NCBI GenBank assembly: GCA_964373615.1
Contig: CAYJVP010000012.1
Coordinates: 1 to 18,579 of the forward strand
Direction: 5' to 3'
Origin: CAYJVP01 sp964373615
Lineage (GTDB): Bacteria > Patescibacteriota > Patescibacteriia > UBA9934 > GWF2-40-263
DNA length: 18,579 bases
Shown: in pieces, positions 15,292 to 18,579 of the stretch
How the letters are laid out: each line of letters starts with the position of its first letter
Position numbering within the stretch: the stretch's first letter is position 1
Position numbers and translations under genes: made by a program
Notes under the pieces: generated by a model
The model's database searches: none
What the model was told of the DNA's origin: nothing
Seen by the model: only the letters and a program-made list of their open reading frames with translations

Positions 15292-16710
15292 ATGAAAAAG
15301 ACCGTGGCAGGAAAACGGAAGCGCGCCCAGGGAGGGCGGCTTTTCGATTCGGTGGCGCGTGAGCTCTACGTGCGTAATGCCGAGCTTGCGGTGCGCACGA
15401 AGACGCTTTCACTCTTACGTCGTCTGGACGAGGCGGCCATGGCTTCCTTGGAAATCGAGGCAATGGCCGAGGACATGGCCCGCGTGTTGACCGACGAATT
15501 GCAATTTCCCGTGGTTGCCATTGCGCTCATTGATACGGAACAAAAACGACTCGTCTGGCGAGCGATCTCCTGCACATCGTCACGCGGAGCGGTGTGCACC
15601 ACCACCGCAGCCGCGCCGCTGTCACTGACAGATCGATCGAATGCCTGCGTGAAAAGTCTGAAGACGAAACGTCCGTTTGCCACACGCTCCCTGCGGTCGG
15701 TTTTCGTGCCGTCCTTTTCTCTCAAACAGGTTCATGCGTTCCAGCGGGCGACCGGCATTAAAAGCGCCTTGGGATACCCCTTGCGCGCTCACGCATCAAC
15801 GCTCGGTGTCCTCATCATTGGATTGAACCGTTCGAGCCAGGACCTCACGCGTTATGAGCGGGAAACGATGGAGGGGACGATTCGACTGGTGACGATCGCT
15901 GTCGAGAAAGCACAAATTTACACGTCCTTGCGAGAAACAACAGCCAAGCTTGCCGCTGCTAATGATAAGCTGCGCGAACTCGACGCTCTGAAAACAGAAT
16001 TTCTTTCGATCGCCAGCCACCAGCTGCGCACCCCTCTGGCCGTCACGAAGGGATACGCAACCATGCTGCTCCAGAATTTTCTCGGACCTCTTCCGGAGAA
16101 GCATCGTGACGCGATCGGAAAAATTTTGCGCTCCACCGAGGAGCTTATTTCCCTTGTCAATCATCTCCTCGACATCTCGCGTATTGAAACCGGACGCTTG
16201 GTGGTGCGTTCGGTTCCGGTCGATGTGTGCAAGGTGGTTCGAGATGTTGTTGACCTTTTGTCGCGCCGTGCGCAAGAAAAAAAGTTGGCGCTTGCGGCAA
16301 CGACCGATGTGGCGTGTTTCGTCCAAGGAGACGAAGAAAAGTTCAAGGAGATCGTGATGAATTACGTGGACAACGCGATTAAGTATACGCCGGCTGGTTC
16401 CGTGTTTGTTGGATGTACGAAAACAGGTCCGAACGTCCGTGTCGCTGTGGAGGATACGGGGTTTGGCTTGACCGCAAGCGACCGGGCGCATTTGTTTGAA
16501 AAGTTTACGCGCGGAAGCGCATCCCGTCAGGTGGATGTCTCAACCGGCCTTGGGCTGTATGTGTGTCGACGTCTGGCAGAGGCGATGGGCGGCCGGGTGT
16601 GGGCTGAGAGCCGCGGGAAGGGGAAGGGTTCGACGTTTTATCTAGAGTTGCCGGCGATCAACGGGAAGCGCCCAAGGCCCCCGTTGACAAAGACGCAGAT
16701 TGCCCGATAA
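15292..16710 (+). CDS. Soluble GAF-domain sensor histidine kinase
   Basis: The product has 472 residues. It begins with a short basic N-terminus and a helix, then a GAF-type domain at about 45-210 (ending GTIRLVTIAVEKAQIY), a coiled linker, and a HisKA domain with H-box FLSIASHQLRTPLA (phospho-acceptor His243). The HATPase_c domain has the N-box NYVDNAIKYTP, G1 box EDTGFGL, F-box LFEKFTRGS and G2 box TGLGLYVCRRLAEA. All catalytic boxes are intact. No transmembrane helix is visible, which is unusual for a sensor kinase beside a polytopic membrane protein. No response regulator is encoded in the window. The likely role is ATP-dependent autophosphorylation in response to a cytosolic ligand or the upstream membrane protein. 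Translation starts from a good AGGAGAG site. Confidence 0.92.
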   Translation: MKKTVAGKRKRAQGGRLFDSVARELYVRNAELAVRTKTLSLLRRLDEAAMASLEIEAMAEDMARVLTDELQFPVVAIALIDTEQKRLVWRAISCTSSRGAVCTTTAAAPLSLTDRSNACVKSLKTKRPFATRSLRSVFVPSFSLKQVHAFQRATGIKSALGYPLRAHASTLGVLIIGLNRSSQDLTRYERETMEGTIRLVTIAVEKAQIYTSLRETTAKLAAANDKLRELDALKTEFLSIASHQLRTPLAVTKGYATMLLQNFLGPLPEKHRDAIGKILRSTEELISLVNHLLDISRIETGRLVVRSVPVDVCKVVRDVVDLLSRRAQEKKLALAATTDVACFVQGDEEKFKEIVMNYVDNAIKYTPAGSVFVGCTKTGPNVRVAVEDTGFGLTASDRAHLFEKFTRGSASRQVDVSTGLGLYVCRRLAEAMGGRVWAESRGKGKGSTFYLELPAINGKRPRPPLTKTQIAR

Positions 16711-16713
16711 AAT
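16684..16713 (+). promoter_or_regulatory. Predicted promoter for the bactofilin gene
   Basis: TTGACA (16684-16689, perfect -35), an 18-nt spacer, then TAAAAT (16708-16713, 5 of 6). It overlaps the 3' end of the kinase gene. Transcription would start near 16720, with a leader of about 50 nt. A 7-bp hairpin (AAATCCG/CGGATTT, 16710-16731) overlaps the -10 box and start region. Confidence 0.6.
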
Positions 16714-16769
16714 CCGTGGGCAAACGGATTTAAGGGCCTGTTTCCGACTGCCCCTTTAACGACTCACGT

Positions 16770-17195
16770 ATGTTTCATCGAACAGAGAGCCGGGCGCCCC
16801 ATACGGTTTCTGGCAACGAGACGATTATCGCCCAGGGGGTGCGCGTGGAGGGGGATTTTACGAGCGAGGGGGATGTTATCATTGAAGGTGAGGTCACCGG
16901 CAGCGTGAAAACCGCACAGCATTTACGCGTGGGACAAGCTGCGAAAATCCAAGCGGAGGTATCTGCATCGGATGCAGTCGTGGCCGGCGAGGTGCGCGGA
17001 AATCTCACCGTTGCCGGGAAGCTTGAGCTCCTTGAGACCTCGCAGGTTCATGGAGATATTCAGGCGGACGTCCTTTCGGTTTCGCCTGGCGCAAAGATCA
17101 ACGGCCGCGTCACGATGGGGAATGATCGGGTTCTCGAGGGAAAACGGGTCCGTGGTAAACGCCAAGAGCAAGAGGAAGAGGTCGTAACGGCGTGA
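16770..17195 (+). CDS. Bactofilin family cytoskeletal protein
   Basis: The product has 141 residues. The central region (about residues 10-120) is the regular beta-helical repeat of bactofilins (polymer-forming cytoskeletal, DUF583): NETIIAQGVRVEGDFTSEGD, IIEGEVTGSVKT, VVAGEVRGNLTV, LELLETSQVHGDIQADVLSV, KINGRVTM. Short polar tails flank it, the C-terminal one rich in Lys, Arg and Glu. Bactofilins self-assemble without nucleotide into membrane-associated filaments used for cell shape, stalks or peptidoglycan enzyme placement. The gene is 22 nt upstream of the DAGK-like gene and likely shares a transcript. It has no visible Shine-Dalgarno site. Confidence 0.93.
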   Translation: MFHRTESRAPHTVSGNETIIAQGVRVEGDFTSEGDVIIEGEVTGSVKTAQHLRVGQAAKIQAEVSASDAVVAGEVRGNLTVAGKLELLETSQVHGDIQADVLSVSPGAKINGRVTMGNDRVLEGKRVRGKRQEQEEEVVTA

Positions 17196-17217
17196 ATGCG
17201 TCAGGGATAGCCCCTTT

Positions 17218-17967
17218 ATGTATCTGTACGTCTATGCGGAGTTCACACAGGATCGGCGGTTTGAGAAAGAGATTTTGCAGATTGAAAATCGTTTGACGGA
17301 CCTTGGGATTGTCGGAAAAATTGCGCGTCTTGGGTTGTTCAAGCACGCCGATGAACTCATCCGCGATGAGGTTCGACGTGGCGTGAGCACGGTGGTGGTT
17401 GTCGGAAACGACGATACGGTGCGTCAGGTGCTCGATGTTGCTGCCGATCTGCGCATCACCTTTGGTCTCATTCCGCTTGGGCCCAACAATCGCATCGCGC
17501 GACTCTTGGGGATCCCGGATGGGCTTCCCTCGTGTGATGTGTTGTCCGCACGCATTGTGGAGTCGATTGATGTGGGAGTCCTGAACGGGAAACGATTCAT
17601 TTGTGGCGTTTCCATTGCCGGGGTTGACGCAGAGATTACCTGTGAGGGGCGATATCGCGTCACGCCACAGGGGAGAGGAACGATTGAGATTAAGAATCTC
17701 GCGCTCGGGGAGGTTCACGATGCCTCTCAGGTGGCGGATCCGCGTGATGGACGCCTCGAGACTGTCATTTGCGTCGCGCATCGCCGCGGGTGGTTTTCAC
17801 GCACACGTCTCGGCCGCACCATGCTCCCCCTTCAAAATCTAGCCATTCGAAGCGAGGAACCCCTGTCCGGGCATGCGGACGGCGCGGCGTTCAGCGGTAC
17901 CTGTTTCGATATCTCAGTGGAACCTATGGCGCTTCGGGTCATTACGGGAAAGGCGAGGATGTTTTAA
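17218..17967 (+). CDS. DAGK-like (lipid kinase fold) protein with altered nucleotide-binding motifs
   Basis: The product has 249 residues. The pattern is that of the diacylglycerol/sphingosine kinase and NAD-kinase-like fold: a helix-rich N-terminus, then VVVVGNDDTVRQVLDVAADL (residues 60-78) where family members have GGDGTxxEVxNGL, then PLGPNNRIARLLGIP (86-100) where they have PLGTGNDFARxLGI. A beta-rich C-terminal half follows (ESIDVGVLNGKRFICGVSIA onward). The Asp in the first motif is kept (D65), but both glycines around it are changed and the TGND motif is PNNR. It may still bind a nucleotide or lipid, but standard kinase activity is doubtful. It shares a transcript with the bactofilin and ends just before a strong terminator. 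ATG 17218 gives a normal N-terminal strand (MYLYVYAEFT). Confidence 0.7.
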   Translation: MYLYVYAEFTQDRRFEKEILQIENRLTDLGIVGKIARLGLFKHADELIRDEVRRGVSTVVVVGNDDTVRQVLDVAADLRITFGLIPLGPNNRIARLLGIPDGLPSCDVLSARIVESIDVGVLNGKRFICGVSIAGVDAEITCEGRYRVTPQGRGTIEIKNLALGEVHDASQVADPRDGRLETVICVAHRRGWFSRTRLGRTMLPLQNLAIRSEEPLSGHADGAAFSGTCFDISVEPMALRVITGKARMF

Positions 17968-17975
17968 CAAGCAAC

Positions 17976-18006
17976 AAAAAATCTCCTGGTCGTCAGGAGA
18001 TTTTTT
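17976..18006. terminator. Strong bidirectional intrinsic terminator
   Basis: Perfect 13-bp stem (AAAAAATCTCCTG paired with CAGGAGATTTTTT) with a 5-nt loop GTCGT, ending in six Ts. It closes the bactofilin/DAGK unit. The A-run on the left also makes it usable from the other strand. Confidence 0.95.
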
Positions 18007-18056
18007 GGTGCTCAATTCTCATTTGCCAGACTGCTTAGCGACTGCAGAAAGTTTGT

Positions 18057-18065
18057 TGTGGATAA
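18057..18065 (-). promoter_or_regulatory. DnaA-box-like 9-mer upstream of arsR-type gene
   Basis: Third perfect TGTGGATAA. It lies 8 nt upstream of the predicted -35 box of the repressor gene, where an activator or repressor would commonly bind. Confidence 0.4.
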
Positions 18066-18073
18066 AACGTCGT

Positions 18074-18102
18074 TTGCATAGTTAAGGAGCATGAATTATA
18101 AT
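18074..18102 (+). promoter_or_regulatory. Promoter of the ArsR-type gene
   Basis: TTGCAT (18074-18079), a 17-nt spacer, then a perfect TATAAT (18097-18102). The expected start point falls at about 18108-18110, the ATG itself, so the transcript is probably leaderless. Confidence 0.8.
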
Positions 18103-18106
18103 TCAT
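18091..18106. promoter_or_regulatory. Palindromic operator over the -10 box
   Basis: ATGAATTATAATTCAT is a perfect 16-bp palindrome that contains the TATAAT box. AT-rich palindromes over the promoter are typical ArsR/SmtB operators, so autoregulation by the following gene is likely. Confidence 0.7.
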
Positions 18107-18109
18107 ACT

Positions 18110-18508
18110 ATGAAACGAGTTGACTTGGACAAACCGCATCAATTCTTTTTCGAAACCCTCGGCAATAAAACTCGATGGGACATTATCCATCTCCTTATTT
18201 CCAAACCTCACCGAGCGACTGATATTGCAAAGAGGCTCGGCTATGAACAGAGTCTTGTGTCGCATCATCTGAAGCGGCTCGAGACTTGTGGTTTTGTGAA
18301 AGCAGAAATGAACGGCACAGAAAGAATTTATCACCTCAACAAGAAAACTATTGGTCCTCTTTTGAAATTGGTGGACGGCCACGTTAAGAAATTTTGCCTG
18401 CCCGCCAGTAGTTTATGCCACAGGCATTGGCAGGCGGGCCTGCCCGCCAGTAGTTTATGCCACAGGCATTGGCAGGCGGGCAAAAAGGCGTGTGGCAGAT
18501 GCCTATAA
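18110..18508 (+). CDS. ArsR/SmtB-type transcriptional repressor with repeat insertion in Cys-rich tail
   Basis: The product has 132 residues. A winged-helix domain spans about 10-90: FFETLGNKTRWDIIHLL, then helix-turn-helix ATDIAKRLGYEQSLVSHHLK (36-55), and the wing GFVKAEMNGTERIYHL. Residues 97-124 are two copies of LPASSLCHRHWQAG encoded by two perfect 42-bp tandem repeats. Removing these 84 bp gives a tail KKFCKKACGRCL with Cys at three positions, which would suit metal or thiol sensing. The insert keeps the frame and adds Cys and His residues. The protein probably represses its own promoter through the palindrome at 18091-18106, together with the gene that starts at 18525. The inducer is not known. 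Codon use is more AT-rich than in genes to the left. Confidence 0.88.
   Translation: MKRVDLDKPHQFFFETLGNKTRWDIIHLLISKPHRATDIAKRLGYEQSLVSHHLKRLETCGFVKAEMNGTERIYHLNKKTIGPLLKLVDGHVKKFCLPASSLCHRHWQAGLPASSLCHRHWQAGKKACGRCL
18397..18480. repeat. Two perfect 42-bp tandem palindromic repeats inside the repressor gene
   Basis: Units at 18397-18438 and 18439-18480 are identical. Each starts CCTGCCCGCCAGTAG and ends TGGCAGGCGGG, with a perfect inner hairpin ATGCC-ACA-GGCAT and outer arms GCCTGCCCGCCA/TGGCAGGCGGGC that pair with two imperfections. This structure fits a mobile or REP-type palindromic element. There are no spacers, so it is not CRISPR. Confidence 0.9.
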
Positions 18509-18524
18509 ACATTTTTTATTTTCT

Positions 18525-18579
18525 ATGAACGAACAAAAAGTAAAAATCCTTCTCTCTTTCGCCGCCCTTTTCCTTTTAT
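18525..18579 (+). CDS. Start of a membrane or secreted protein, cut by the window end
   Basis: Only 18 codons are present: MNEQKVKILLSFAALFLF. A short charged N-terminus followed by a hydrophobic run indicates a signal peptide or first membrane helix. It begins 16 nt after the repressor stop, so it is probably the co-transcribed target of that repressor. No family can be named from this much sequence. Confidence 0.6.
   Translation, partial: MNEQKVKILLSFAALFLL

Noticed and set aside
16710..16731. Intrinsic terminator after the histidine kinase
   Set aside because: The 7-bp hairpin lacks a T-run and overlaps a good predicted promoter, so it is listed only with that promoter.
18397..18480. CRISPR array
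   Set aside because: Only two units, directly abutting with no spacers and each internally palindromic; no cas genes nearby.
1..18579. Recoded TGA (glycine) as in some CPR lineages
   Set aside because: Several genes end cleanly at TGA with the next gene starting at once (valS, the 91-residue protein, bactofilin), and no in-frame TGA is needed in any gene.

Overview
The window looks like a piece of a Candidate Phyla Radiation (Patescibacteria) genome. I infer this from gene content and style, not from a marker-gene match. It has a repeat-built surface protein with a peptidase-G2-like module and a beta-rich C-terminal module, a Wzy-type membrane protein fused to TPRs, a degenerate DHH protein, many short one-TM proteins, densely packed genes and few Shine-Dalgarno sites. 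GC is moderate (a little over 50% by eye). TGA is used as a stop, for example at the end of valS, so the code is the standard bacterial one. No rRNA, tRNA, transposase gene or CRISPR array was seen.

Layout. 1-2431: 3' part of a large secreted repeat protein, followed by a terminator and a GC-rich palindromic intergenic element. 2716-5779: a small membrane-anchored protein and an O-antigen-ligase/TPR protein. 5780-5868: a GGGGTCAGGTC inverted repeat between convergent genes. 5869-7017 (minus): a DHH/DHHA1-fold protein whose catalytic residues are mostly replaced. 7212-14120: a tightly coupled four-gene unit valS-tyrS-argS-(AdoMet decarboxylase-like/methyltransferase fusion), with 4-nt overlap or 1-nt gaps. 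A 100-N run inside valS is an assembly artefact: the two flanks carry the same 55 bases, and collapsing them restores one 912-residue ValRS reading frame. 14163-16710: a multi-TM protein resembling membrane sensor domains, a 91-residue protein of unknown function and a soluble GAF histidine kinase, plausibly a split signalling system. 16770-17967: a bactofilin and a DAGK-like protein with altered motifs, ending at a strong terminator. 18110-18508: an ArsR-type repressor with a palindromic operator on its own -10 box and two 42-bp repeats inserted in frame into its Cys-rich tail. From 18525 a further membrane or secreted protein begins and is cut by the window end.

The most unusual item is the fusion at 13017-14120. 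A SpeH/SpeD-type pyruvoyl decarboxylase domain keeps its processing Ser, catalytic His and Cys but has Phe where Glu usually precedes the Ser. It is joined to a methyltransferase of the NNMT/PNMT/TEMT type. This suggests one polypeptide that decarboxylates a substrate to an amine and methylates the amine, or that makes and uses a modified AdoMet. Other points of interest are the DHH pseudoenzyme, the repeat insertions inside arsR and valS, the near-identical 305-bp repeats in the surface protein, and three perfect DnaA-box 9-mers, all intergenic and all in one orientation.
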